Shown here piece by piece: positions 1 through 5,974 of a stretch of 9,334 nt of DNA. The notes under the pieces were generated by a model that did not search any database, was not told the origin of the DNA, and saw only the letters and a list, made by a program, of their open reading frames with translations. The position numbers were made by a program, and so were the translations under genes. The number at the start of each line of letters is the position of its first letter. Positions within the stretch are counted from its first letter, which is position 1. The stretch covers positions 1 to 9,334 of the forward strand of contig CALMOO010000811.1 in assembly GCA_937871705.1 (NCBI GenBank), read 5' to 3'. The stretch comes from an uncultured Hymenobacter sp. Its GTDB lineage: Bacteria > Bacteroidota > Bacteroidia > Cytophagales > Hymenobacteraceae.

Positions 1-444
1 ACGGCTGGTATTCAAGCCTCGATGGCCTTCTACGGGCTGCCCAGCAGTGGCACCGACACGGCCGCGTTCTACCGGCCCGTCTCGACGGATGTGACGGCTG
101 CCGCGAATTATGACACCTACCCTATCCCCGTCAGCTTTGCTACTTACTACGCCCAGCCCAGCGTGAAATACGCCGACGGCGCCGCTGGCCTGACCCAAAT
201 TTTGCAGCAGAAATACTTGGCCTTGTTCCGGCACTCGGGCCTGGAGGCGTACTACAACTACCGCCGCACCGGGGTGCCTACCTTCACCACCGGGCCCGGC
301 ACCGGCAACGGCGGCCGCATTGCGCAACGCTTCCAGTACCCCACCTCCGAGCGCACCGCCAACACGGCCAACTACCAGGCGGCGCTGCAAAGCCAATACG
401 CTGGCAACGATGATATTAACGGCGTGATGTACGTCCTGAAATAG
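1..444 (+). CDS. SusD/RagB-like outer-membrane lipoprotein, C-terminal part (5' end outside window)
   Basis: The frame is open from the first base and ends at TAG 442-444, giving the last 147 residues of a protein that starts upstream. The visible part fits the SusD-like_2 / SusD/RagB outer-membrane lipoprotein family (PF12771 type). It has the helix with ILQQKYLALF, then an aromatic and basic stretch (EAYYNYRRTGVP) and the conserved tail RFQYPTSERTANTANYQAAL. These proteins sit on the cell surface as lipoproteins and form the lid of a SusC TonB-dependent channel, capturing oligomeric nutrients. A SusC gene is therefore expected just upstream, outside the window. The genes that follow are exported phosphatases and phosphonate enzymes, so an organophosphorus ligand is an inference from context rather than from this sequence. 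The signal peptide and lipobox cannot be seen because the 5' end is missing. Confidence 0.85.
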   Translation, partial: TAGIQASMAFYGLPSSGTDTAAFYRPVSTDVTAAANYDTYPIPVSFATYYAQPSVKYADGAAGLTQILQQKYLALFRHSGLEAYYNYRRTGVPTFTTGPGTGNGGRIAQRFQYPTSERTANTANYQAALQSQYAGNDDINGVMYVLK

Positions 445-466
445 ACTTCCTACCCCCCTCTTATGC

Positions 467-485
467 GGTGGGCTCCGGGCCCGCC
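467..485 (+). terminator. Intercistronic hairpin between susD-like gene and phosphatase gene
   Basis: GGTGGGC at 467-473 can pair with GCCCGCC at 479-485 (seven pairs including one G-U, 5-nt loop). It lies in the 52-bp gap after the susD-like stop. The following bases are T-rich (TTGCTCATTTT) but have no clean T run. It could be a partial terminator or attenuator that lowers phosphatase expression relative to SusCD, or an mRNA-stabilising or processing hairpin. The stem is read directly; the role is inferred. Confidence 0.35.
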
Positions 486-496
486 TTGCTCATTTT

Positions 497-1603
497 ATGC
501 GTCGGATAACCTTTCTTTTCTGTTTACTGCTGAGTGGGGGGGTAGGCCTGCGGGCCGCCGCCCAGGCGGGCAAGCTGCGCACCGAAAACCTGGTGCTCGT
601 GACCCTGGACGGCATGCGCTGGCAGGAAGTATTTGGCGGAGCCGACTCCGCGCTGTTTCGCCAAAGCAAGTACTACTTCGCCGACCGGGCTGCGTTGCAA
701 AAAGACTTCGGGCAGGGCTCGGCCGAGCAGCGCCGCCAGACGCTCATGCCTTTCTTGTGGGGCACGGTGGCGCGGCAGGGCCAGCTCTACGGCAACCGCC
801 CGGCCGGCAGCCTGGTGAACGTGACCAACACCATGCGGTTTTCCTACCCCGGCTACAACGAGCTGCTGACCGGAGCCCCCGACGATGCCCGCATCCGCAG
901 CAACGACCCGCTCGATAACCCCAACGCGACGGTGCTGGAGGTGCTCAACCAGCAGCCGGCCTTCCGGGGCAAGGTGGCGGCCTTTGGCTCGTGGGAGGCC
1001 TTCCCGTATATCCTCAACGAAAAGCGCAGCGGCCTGCCCGTCAATGCCGGCCAGCGCCTGGCTACCGGGCCGGGCCTGACCTCGAACGAGCTGCTGCTGA
1101 ACCAGCTGCAGCCGGCTACCCCCAGCCCCTTTGGCGAGGAGCGGCTGGATGCCTTCACCGACCAGTACGCCCTCGAATACGTCAAGCGCAAGAAGCCGCG
1201 GGTGCTCTACATCAGCTTTGGCGACACCGACGACTTTGCCCACGCCGGCGAGTATGGGGCCTACCTGCACGCCGCCCGCTACACCGACGACTTCATCCGT
1301 CAGCTCTGGGAGTACCTGCAGCGCGACCCGCAGTACCGCGGCAAAACGACGCTGCTCATCACCACCGACCACGGGCGCGGCATTGCCGGCACCCAGTGGC
1401 AAACCCACGGCGAAAAAGTGGCCGGAGCCGACCAAATCTGGCTGGCCGCCCTTGGCCCCGATACCCCCGCGCTGGGCGAAGCTCATACCGGCCAGCTCTA
1501 CCAAAACCAGGTGGCCGCCACCTTGGCCCAACTCCTGGGCGTGCCCTACGCCCCTACCCCCCGCACGGGGACTGCCATTAGGGCTATTGTCGGTAAAAAA
1601 TAG
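497..1603 (+). CDS. Exported alkaline phosphatase superfamily metalloenzyme (first of a tandem pair)
   Basis: A 368-residue protein with an N-terminal signal peptide (MRRITFLFCLLLSGGVG, probable cleavage near residues 21-24), so it acts in the periplasm or at the surface. The expected superfamily metal and nucleophile positions are visible. D38 lies in LVTLDGMR. A nucleophile candidate, S116, lies in FSYPGYNELLTG and aligns with the Thr of NPP-type enzymes. D245 and H249 lie in DTDDFAH, D291-H292 in TTDHGRG and H304 in THGEK. This set of two-zinc ligands marks a phosphomonoesterase, phosphodiesterase or related hydrolase; the substrate cannot be read off. The superfamily also includes phosphonoacetate hydrolase (PhnA), which is relevant given the phosphonate genes nearby. 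The start was chosen because the signal peptide follows at once; no Shine-Dalgarno is visible. It probably shares a transcript with the susD-like gene and the next gene. Confidence 0.85.
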   Translation: MRRITFLFCLLLSGGVGLRAAAQAGKLRTENLVLVTLDGMRWQEVFGGADSALFRQSKYYFADRAALQKDFGQGSAEQRRQTLMPFLWGTVARQGQLYGNRPAGSLVNVTNTMRFSYPGYNELLTGAPDDARIRSNDPLDNPNATVLEVLNQQPAFRGKVAAFGSWEAFPYILNEKRSGLPVNAGQRLATGPGLTSNELLLNQLQPATPSPFGEERLDAFTDQYALEYVKRKKPRVLYISFGDTDDFAHAGEYGAYLHAARYTDDFIRQLWEYLQRDPQYRGKTTLLITTDHGRGIAGTQWQTHGEKVAGADQIWLAALGPDTPALGEAHTGQLYQNQVAATLAQLLGVPYAPTPRTGTAIRAIVGKK

Positions 1604-1606
1604 GTT

Positions 1607-2875
1607 ATGCGAATTATCTACCTGCTCCTCTGGAGTTTGCTAAGCACTGGCTTGGCTTCCGCGCAATCGCGCACCCACAAGGTGGTGTTCATCATCGCCG
1701 ATGGGATTCCGGCCGACGTGCTGGAAAACGCGGCGACGCCCAATATCAAAAAGATTATCGCCGGCGGCACCTACCTGCGGGCGCACGTGGGCGGCGACCA
1801 GGGCACGTATACCGAGACGCCCACCATCTCGGCACCCGGCTACAACGACCTGCTCACCGGCACCTGGGGCTACAAGCACAACGTGTGGGACAACGCCATC
1901 AAAGCGCCCAACTACCACTACCAGAACATCTTTCGCTTGCTGAAAGAGCAGCAGCCCGCCAAGAAAATTGCCATTTTCTCGACCTGGACCGACAACCGCA
2001 CCAAGCTGGTGGGCGAAGGCCTGCCGGCGGCCGGCAACGTGCAGTTCGACTACAAGTTCGACGGCTACGAGCTCGACACGGTGGCTTTTCCGCACGACAA
2101 GCAAAGCCTCTACACCCACGCCATCGACGAAAAAGTAGTGGCCGAAGCTGCCCGGTGCCTGCGCACCAATGCGCCCGACCTGTCGTGGATTTACCTGGAG
2201 CACACCGACGACATGGGCCACCGCCACGGCGATAGCGAGCAGCTGCGCACCGCCGTGGCCTACCTCGATGCGCAGGTAGGCCAGGTGTGGGCCGCCCTGC
2301 AATACCGTACCCAACACGCCCCCGAAGACTGGCTGCTGGTACTAACCACCGACCACGGCCGCGATGCCGCCACGGGCCGCGGCCACGGCGGGCAGTCGGC
2401 CCGCGAGCGCACTACCTGGCTGGTGCTCAGCACGAAAGAAGTGAATGCCTACGCCCGGCGCGGCCAGCCCAGCATTGTGGATGTGCTGCCCACCATTGCC
2501 CGGTATCTGCAGCTGCCCTTGCCCGTAGCCACCCAGCGCGAGCTCGACGGCGTGCCGCTCATCGGGCCCGTGTCGCTGGCCGAGCCGCGGGTGCAGCCCG
2601 CCGGCGACAGCCTGCGCATCAGCTGGACGGCTCTCGGCGCCAGCCGTACTGAAAAAGTGAACGTGTGGGCTGCTGCTACCAATAACTTCAAAACCGGCGG
2701 CCCCGACCAGTACACCTTGCTCGGCACCGTGCCTTTGGGGCGCCAGGCTCTGAGCATCAGCCGCCAGCTTTACCCAGGCGCATTCTATAAAATTGTGCTC
2801 GAAGGCGAGCATAACACCGTGAGCCGCTGGCTGCTGCCCGCTGGCTCGCCTACCCCCGGTAGCGGCAGCAACTAG
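1607..2875 (+). CDS. Exported alkaline phosphatase superfamily metalloenzyme with C-terminal Fn3-like domain (second of pair)
   Basis: A 422-residue protein starting 3 bp after the previous stop, so the two genes are surely co-transcribed. A signal peptide (MRIIYLLLWSLLSTGLASAQ) directs export. Catalytic positions are D32 (FIIADGIP), nucleophile candidate S75 (TISAPGYNDLLTG), D201 and H205 (HTDDMGH), D249-H250 (TTDHGRD) and H260 (GRGHGG), a complete two-metal set. Residues about 1-320 form the catalytic domain. Residues about 326-410 look like a fibronectin type III-type beta sandwich (DSLRISWTALG then strand-rich sequence), possibly for binding substrate or surface. It resembles its upstream partner only around the catalytic motifs, so the pair looks diverged or of different specificity rather than a recent duplicate. 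Substrate is unknown; context suggests a phosphate or phosphonate ester. Confidence 0.85.
   Translation: MRIIYLLLWSLLSTGLASAQSRTHKVVFIIADGIPADVLENAATPNIKKIIAGGTYLRAHVGGDQGTYTETPTISAPGYNDLLTGTWGYKHNVWDNAIKAPNYHYQNIFRLLKEQQPAKKIAIFSTWTDNRTKLVGEGLPAAGNVQFDYKFDGYELDTVAFPHDKQSLYTHAIDEKVVAEAARCLRTNAPDLSWIYLEHTDDMGHRHGDSEQLRTAVAYLDAQVGQVWAALQYRTQHAPEDWLLVLTTDHGRDAATGRGHGGQSARERTTWLVLSTKEVNAYARRGQPSIVDVLPTIARYLQLPLPVATQRELDGVPLIGPVSLAEPRVQPAGDSLRISWTALGASRTEKVNVWAAATNNFKTGGPDQYTLLGTVPLGRQALSISRQLYPGAFYKIVLEGEHNTVSRWLLPAGSPTPGSGSN
2872..2875. other. Tail-to-tail stop-codon overlap in a CTAG palindrome
   Basis: The TAG of the second phosphatase gene (2873-2875, + strand) and the TAG of the phosphonatase-like gene (2874-2872, minus strand) share the palindrome CTAG. 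The two convergent genes therefore overlap by 4 bp and no independent terminator fits between them. A short inverted repeat (CTACC at 2850-2854, GGTAG at 2858-2862) lies just inside the phosphatase gene and is the nearest hairpin-like structure. Confidence 0.9.
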
Positions 2876-3606
2876 GCGGGTAGCAGTTCGGCTTGCAACT
2901 GCTGCTGCAGTTCGGCCAGGGAGGCCAACAGGCCGTCGTTGGGGTACTGGGTTAGCTGCTGGCGCGAGTGCGTGCCGTTGGTGAGGCCCAGGCTGCGGGC
3001 GCAGCCTGCCCGCCGCCCCGATTCCAGGTCGGAAGGCGTGTCGCCCACATTGATAACGCGCTGCGGGTCCGTGACGCCTAGTAGCTGCATGGCTCGCTGA
3101 ATCAGGAGCGGCGCAGGGCGGCCCTCGGCCACTTCGTCGCTAGCTAATGATAAGTCAATGAGTGAGTTTGCGCTACCCAGCCGGGCCGCGTTCAGGCCTA
3201 CATCCCAGCCTAGGCGGTGCAGTATCAGGTCCGTGACCGTGCGGTAGAAGCCGGTGGTGAGGGCAATGCGAATGCCTTGGCTTTTGAGAAACGCAAATAA
3301 GTCGAGGCAGCCCTCGGTGGGCACCACTGCCTGCGTGCGGTAGTGGTCTTCCAGAATGCTACGAAACGCCCGGTAGGAATCGTCTACCCGGCTGGCCAGC
3401 GCCGCGGGCGCCACGGGCCCCAGCTGCTCGGCCCACAGCCGCTCAAACACAAACCGCTTGGCCTGGCCCTGCACGGCCAGGATGCGCTCGGCCGAGGCCG
3501 CCAGGCCGGTGGCGGCCGCCGCCTGGGCAAAGCAGGCTTCTACTTCGTGCTGGTCGCGGACGGTGGTGCCGGCCATGTCGAGCACTACGAGTTGCAAAGA
3601 AGGCAT
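2872..3606 (-). CDS. Phosphonatase-like HAD hydrolase (PhnX-like, TIGR03351 type)
   Basis: A 244-residue cytoplasmic HAD-superfamily hydrolase expected to cleave a C-P bond, releasing phosphate from phosphonoacetaldehyde or a close analogue. Motif I is LDMAGTT with nucleophile D10 and alanine at residue 12, where most HAD phosphatases carry a second Asp; an Ala there is typical of phosphonatases. K50 (QGQAK) falls where PhnX has its Schiff-base lysine (MGLLK). T117/T118 form motif II (ALTTGF), R163 lies in EGRPAP, and G188-D189...D193 form motif IV (VGDTPSDLESG). The segment GTHSRQQL near residue 211 also fits TIGR03351. The start at 3606 was chosen because the HAD fold begins at once (MPSLQLVVLDMAG). 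An in-frame ATG at 3663 would add 19 residues unlike the family and would lie upstream of the likely promoter. It is transcribed divergently from the regulator gene. The exact substrate is inferred from family and neighbours. Confidence 0.85.
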   Translation of the reverse strand: MPSLQLVVLDMAGTTVRDQHEVEACFAQAAAATGLAASAERILAVQGQAKRFVFERLWAEQLGPVAPAALASRVDDSYRAFRSILEDHYRTQAVVPTEGCLDLFAFLKSQGIRIALTTGFYRTVTDLILHRLGWDVGLNAARLGSANSLIDLSLASDEVAEGRPAPLLIQRAMQLLGVTDPQRVINVGDTPSDLESGRRAGCARSLGLTNGTHSRQQLTQYPNDGLLASLAELQQQLQAELLPA

Positions 3607-3618
3607 AGGGTAGGTGGG

Positions 3619-3641
3619 TTTGTTGACAAATAGGCAACAAA
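3619..3641. promoter_or_regulatory. Putative operator 1: palindrome plus shared 20-bp element before the phosphonatase-like gene
   Basis: TTTGTTG (3619-3625) and CAACAAA (3635-3641) form a perfect 7-bp inverted repeat separated by 9 bases, overlapping the -7 box and leader of the minus-strand gene. Read in the direction of that gene, 3641-3622 is TTTGTTGCCTATTTGTCAAC, which matches 17 of 20 positions with the element at 4353-4372. Its dyad symmetry and its place over the promoter suggest a repressor site, most simply for the XRE-cupin protein encoded next door. Confidence 0.6.
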
Positions 3642-3645
3642 TATA
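3638..3645 (-). promoter_or_regulatory. -7 promoter element of the phosphonatase-like gene
   Basis: Read on the minus strand this is TATATTTG, an exact match to the Bacteroidota -7 consensus TAnnTTTG, about 32 bases before the chosen ATG. No convincing -33 TTTG box is seen at the usual distance, which would fit an activated or weak promoter. It overlaps the end of the shared 20-bp element and palindrome at 3619-3641. Confidence 0.5.
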
Positions 3646-3692
3646 AAATGCTCGACTGGCCATTTCTGCTTACCCTGCCTTCACGCTTACGT

Positions 3693-3700
3693 TACGTTTT
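3693..3700 (+). promoter_or_regulatory. Possible -7 element of the XRE-cupin gene
   Basis: TACGTTTT matches TAnnTTTG at all but the last base and ends 18 bases before the ATG at 3719. It shares TACGTTT with the -7 box of the oxidoreductase gene (4379-4385). ACG-rich repeats (CTTACGTTACGT) surround it. No good -33 box is seen, so this is a weak call. Confidence 0.3.
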
Positions 3701-3718
3701 TGTGTCGAACTTGCCCGC

Positions 3719-4291
3719 ATGAAGCACGACAAGCTGAGTTTAATCGGCTTGCGCATCCTGGAGCTGCGCAAAGCCAAAAAAATGAGTTTACGCGAGCTGG
3801 CCAAGCGCAGCAACCTATCGGCGGGCCTGCTGTCCAAAATCGAAAATTTCCGCACGGTGCCCTCGCTTTCCGTGCTGGTTGCGATTGCCACTGCGCTGGA
3901 AGTAGATGTCGCGGTTCTCGTCAAAAACATCAACAGCGCCGCGGCGCCCTACCTGCTGGTACGCGCCGACGAGGGCCGTCCCGAAACCCGCGAAGACTCC
4001 AAGGGCTTGTTGTATAACTACTTACTTTCCCAGGACTTACTCAACTACACGTTGCGGGTCAACGAAGTCCGCATCAGCCCGCAAACGTATCGTAAGCCGC
4101 TCTCCACGAATGCGCTAGAGCTGGTGCACGTGCTGGAAGGAACGGTGCAGTATGGCTTTAAAAACGAGGAAGTGAGCCTGCAGCCCGGTGATACGCTCTA
4201 CTTCGACGGCCTCGGGGCGCACTCGGTCCGTAATGCCACCGACCAGCCCGCCCGGCTGCTTAAAGTGTACCTGCTGCGCCACACCGACTAG
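3719..4291 (+). CDS. XRE-family transcriptional regulator with C-terminal cupin domain
   Basis: A 190-residue protein. Residues about 10-66 are a lambda-repressor-like helix-turn-helix (LRILELRKAKKMSLRELAKR, then SNLSAGLLSKIE and PSLSVLVAIATAL). Residues about 115-187 are a cupin_2 barrel (ELVHVLEGTVQYGF, LQPGDTLYFDGLGAHSV) with H137, E140 and H168 as possible metal or ligand residues. XRE-cupin proteins usually sense a small metabolite and act as local repressors or dual regulators. The gene sits between the phosphonatase-like and oxidoreductase genes, transcribed away from the first and toward the second, so it is very likely the local regulator, with a phosphonate or its breakdown product as the inferred ligand. 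Start at 3719 leaves a 112-bp divergent promoter region. No Shine-Dalgarno is visible. Confidence 0.85.
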   Translation: MKHDKLSLIGLRILELRKAKKMSLRELAKRSNLSAGLLSKIENFRTVPSLSVLVAIATALEVDVAVLVKNINSAAAPYLLVRADEGRPETREDSKGLLYNYLLSQDLLNYTLRVNEVRISPQTYRKPLSTNALELVHVLEGTVQYGFKNEEVSLQPGDTLYFDGLGAHSVRNATDQPARLLKVYLLRHTD

Positions 4292-4333
4292 GTGCACTGC
4301 GCCGCTGCCCGGGTGCTAAGCCTGTAAAAATAA

Positions 4334-4351
4334 CGTACTGGTAATGGTACG
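4334..4351. repeat. Short inverted repeat upstream of the oxidoreductase promoter
   Basis: CGTAC (4334-4338) and GTACG (4347-4351) form an inverted repeat with an 8-base spacer, and CGTACG recurs at 4377-4382 next to the -7 box. These could be additional binding sites for a regulator, but the arms are short and may be chance. Confidence 0.25.
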
Positions 4352-4352
4352 G

Positions 4353-4372
4353 TTAGTTTCCTATTAGTCAAC
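4353..4372 (+). promoter_or_regulatory. Putative operator 2: shared 20-bp element before the FAD oxidoreductase gene
   Basis: TTAGTTTCCTATTAGTCAAC matches the element before the phosphonatase-like gene at 17 of 20 positions, in the same orientation relative to its downstream gene. The core GTT-N11-AAC is kept in both copies. Here it covers the likely -33 region (TTTC 4357-4360) of the oxidoreductase promoter. The element is read directly; binding by the XRE-cupin protein is inferred. Confidence 0.6.
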
Positions 4373-4386
4373 CAGCCGTACGTTTG
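4357..4386 (+). promoter_or_regulatory. Promoter of the FAD oxidoreductase gene
   Basis: TACGTTTG at 4379-4386 is an exact match to the Bacteroidota -7 consensus TAnnTTTG. TTTC at 4357-4360, 18 bases upstream, is a near match to the -33 TTTG box. Transcription would begin roughly 22 bases before the ATG at 4415. The promoter shows that the oxidoreductase can be expressed separately from the regulator gene, whose stop lies 123 bases upstream of that ATG. Confidence 0.55.
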
Positions 4387-4414
4387 GGCTGATTACGCAC
4401 CTAGCACGCAGGCC

Positions 4415-5596
4415 ATGCCCAACTCGTATGATTTAGTAATAGTGGGCGCGGGTGCGCTCGGCACTTTCCACGCCTACTTTGCCTTGCAGCGGGGCCTGAA
4501 AGTGCTGCTGCTCGAAAAAGACGCCCGACCCATGGAAGCCACTGTGCGCAACTTCGGGCAGATTATTCCTTCGGGCATGGCCGAGGGCGAGTGGTTTGAC
4601 TATGCCCGCACGAGCCTCGACACCTACCGGGCTATTCAGGCGGAGTACGACATTTCGATTCGGCCCACGGGCTCGCTCTACGTCGCTTCCTCATCGCTGG
4701 AGATGCAGGTGCTGGAAGAGAAACATGCGCGCTACCAAGCCGTTGGCTATGCTTCGCGGGTGCTCACGGCGGCCCAGTGCCGGCAGCGCCTACCCCCCCT
4801 GCGGGCCGACTACTGCGCCGGGGGCCTGCTTTTTGAGCAGGAAGTGACGGCCGAGCCCGACCAGCTCATTCACCGGTTGCTGGCCTACCTGGTGGCGCGC
4901 TGGGCGCTCGACTACCGCCCCGCTACCCCCGTGCGCGAAGTCACGGCCAACGGGGCCGGCTGCACGGTAGTCGATGCGCGGGGCCAGTGCTACACCGCCG
5001 CGCAGGTGCTGGTGTGCAGCGGCCGCAATTTCAACCGCTTATTCCCCGACCTCTTTGCCCAGAGCGACTTGCAGCTCTGTAAGCTGCAGATGCTGGCCAC
5101 CTACCCCCTACCCCAGGTGCAGCTGCCGGGTTCGGTGCTCACGGGCTTGTCCATCCGGCGCTACCACGCGTTTCACGCGTGTCCGTCGTTTGCGCAGTTG
5201 CGGGCCGACGACGTGGCGCCCGCTCTGCGGCAATGGGGCATCCACCTCCTGTTCAAGCAGGCGTTGGATGGCTCTATCATTATCGGTGACACCCATGAGT
5301 ATGCCGACGCGGGCGCGGCCGACACCCTCGATTTCAACAACGCCGAAGCGCTAAACCAGCTGATGCTCGACGAGGCTCGGCGCATTATCGACCTGCCCGA
5401 TTGGCGCATCCAGCGCACCTGGAACGGCTACTACGCCCAAAGCAAGTCGCAGGAGCTTTTTCAGGCCTCGCCCGACCCGCGCATCCATATCGTCACCGGC
5501 ATCGGGGGTAAAGGCATGACCACGGCCTGCGGCTACGCCCAGCACAACTTAGCCCGACTCGACTTGCAGCGCCACGCTTTAGTAGCTAACACTTAG
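4415..5596 (+). CDS. FAD-dependent oxidoreductase of phosphonate catabolism (TIGR03364 type, DAO family)
   Basis: A 393-residue flavoprotein. The N-terminal Rossmann motif GAGALG (residues 11-16) with E34 at the end of beta 2 binds FAD. The stretches LCKLQMLATYP (about 221), SIRRYHAFHACPS (about 246-258), WGIHLLFKQALDGSIIIGDTHEY (274-296) and TGIGGKGMTT (361-370) fit the TIGR03364 clade of the DAO/glycine oxidase superfamily, known for co-occurring with TIGR03351 phosphonatase-like hydrolases. Enzymes of this kind oxidise aminoethylphosphonate-type amines (N-methyl-AEP, in some cases AEP) to phosphonoacetaldehyde, ammonia or methylamine, and H2O2, replacing or extending the transaminase PhnW. 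No PhnW gene is in the window. No signal peptide is seen, so it is cytoplasmic. The start at 4415 places GxGxxG at the usual distance from the N-terminus. Family is secure; exact substrate is inferred. Confidence 0.88.
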   Translation: MPNSYDLVIVGAGALGTFHAYFALQRGLKVLLLEKDARPMEATVRNFGQIIPSGMAEGEWFDYARTSLDTYRAIQAEYDISIRPTGSLYVASSSLEMQVLEEKHARYQAVGYASRVLTAAQCRQRLPPLRADYCAGGLLFEQEVTAEPDQLIHRLLAYLVARWALDYRPATPVREVTANGAGCTVVDARGQCYTAAQVLVCSGRNFNRLFPDLFAQSDLQLCKLQMLATYPLPQVQLPGSVLTGLSIRRYHAFHACPSFAQLRADDVAPALRQWGIHLLFKQALDGSIIIGDTHEYADAGAADTLDFNNAEALNQLMLDEARRIIDLPDWRIQRTWNGYYAQSKSQELFQASPDPRIHIVTGIGGKGMTTACGYAQHNLARLDLQRHALVANT

Positions 5597-5624
5597 GTAA
5601 GACCAGGCTCGCCTGCTAAGGTGC

Positions 5625-5645
5625 GCAAGCTGCTCCAGGGCTTGC
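5625..5645 (+). terminator. Weak hairpin after the oxidoreductase gene
   Basis: GCAAGC (5625-5630) and GCTTGC (5640-5645) form a 6-bp stem with a 9-base loop, 28 bases after the stop. A short TTTT lies at 5654-5657. It may contribute to termination, but the stem is short and the T tract is distant. Confidence 0.2.
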
Positions 5646-5765
5646 TCAACGACTTTTATTGATGTGATTTTGGCAAGCTGCCCGACTGCAAACACCATTT
5701 TTCGTTCACATAAATATAACTTTTCTCATGTCTTGGGCCGCTCTTCCGAATCGGACCTTTGTAAC

Positions 5766-5972
5766 ATGAAAAACGAACAAGCTCAACGAAGGATTATTGC
5801 GGCGGCTCTTTTTTGCACCAAGAGCGCCGCCCTGATGCCGAGTGCCTATGAGCTGCTGCTGGCGGAAGCCTATATCCAAGGCACTTTAACAATCTATGAG
5901 TCAGTGGAGCTACTAGAAGAATATAACCGCAAGCTCGTAGCTGGCACCCACGAATACTACCGGTATAGCTGA
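5766..5972 (+). CDS. Small hypothetical protein, helical, possible antitoxin-like
   Basis: A 68-residue frame starting MKNEQAQRRIIAAALF and ending at TGA 5970-5972. It is predicted by eye to be helical, with a pattern (YELLLAEAYIQGTLTIYESVELLEEYNRK) faintly like small antitoxin-type domains that combine a helix, a G-x-[IL]-[TS] turn and a second helix. No toxin gene is next to it, so this is only a suggestion. Its codons are less GC-rich than those of the neighbours and the 170 bases upstream are also AT-rich, which may mean recent acquisition. A GTG at 5664 would give a longer form of 102 residues, but its extra N-terminus is not convincing. GACCTTTG at 5754-5761 and TAACTTTT at 5717-5724 are imperfect -7 candidates; the first would make a nearly leaderless message. 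Confidence 0.45.
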   Translation: MKNEQAQRRIIAAALFCTKSAALMPSAYELLLAEAYIQGTLTIYESVELLEEYNRKLVAGTHEYYRYS

Positions 5973-5974
5973 GT

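Noticed and set aside
524..1531. Long open frame on the minus strand (335 codons) opposite the first phosphatase
   Set aside because: Its composition (runs of V, G, A and Q) is that of an antisense shadow in GC-rich DNA, while the + strand frame has a signal peptide and a full catalytic motif set.
3607..3663. Upstream in-frame ATG at 3663 for the phosphonatase-like gene
   Set aside because: It would add 19 residues before the HAD motif I and lies upstream of the -7 element at 3645-3638.
4338..4375. CTGGT...ACCAG inverted repeat with a 28-base spacer around operator 2
   Set aside because: Five-base arms at that distance are readily found by chance; the 20-bp shared element is the stronger signal.
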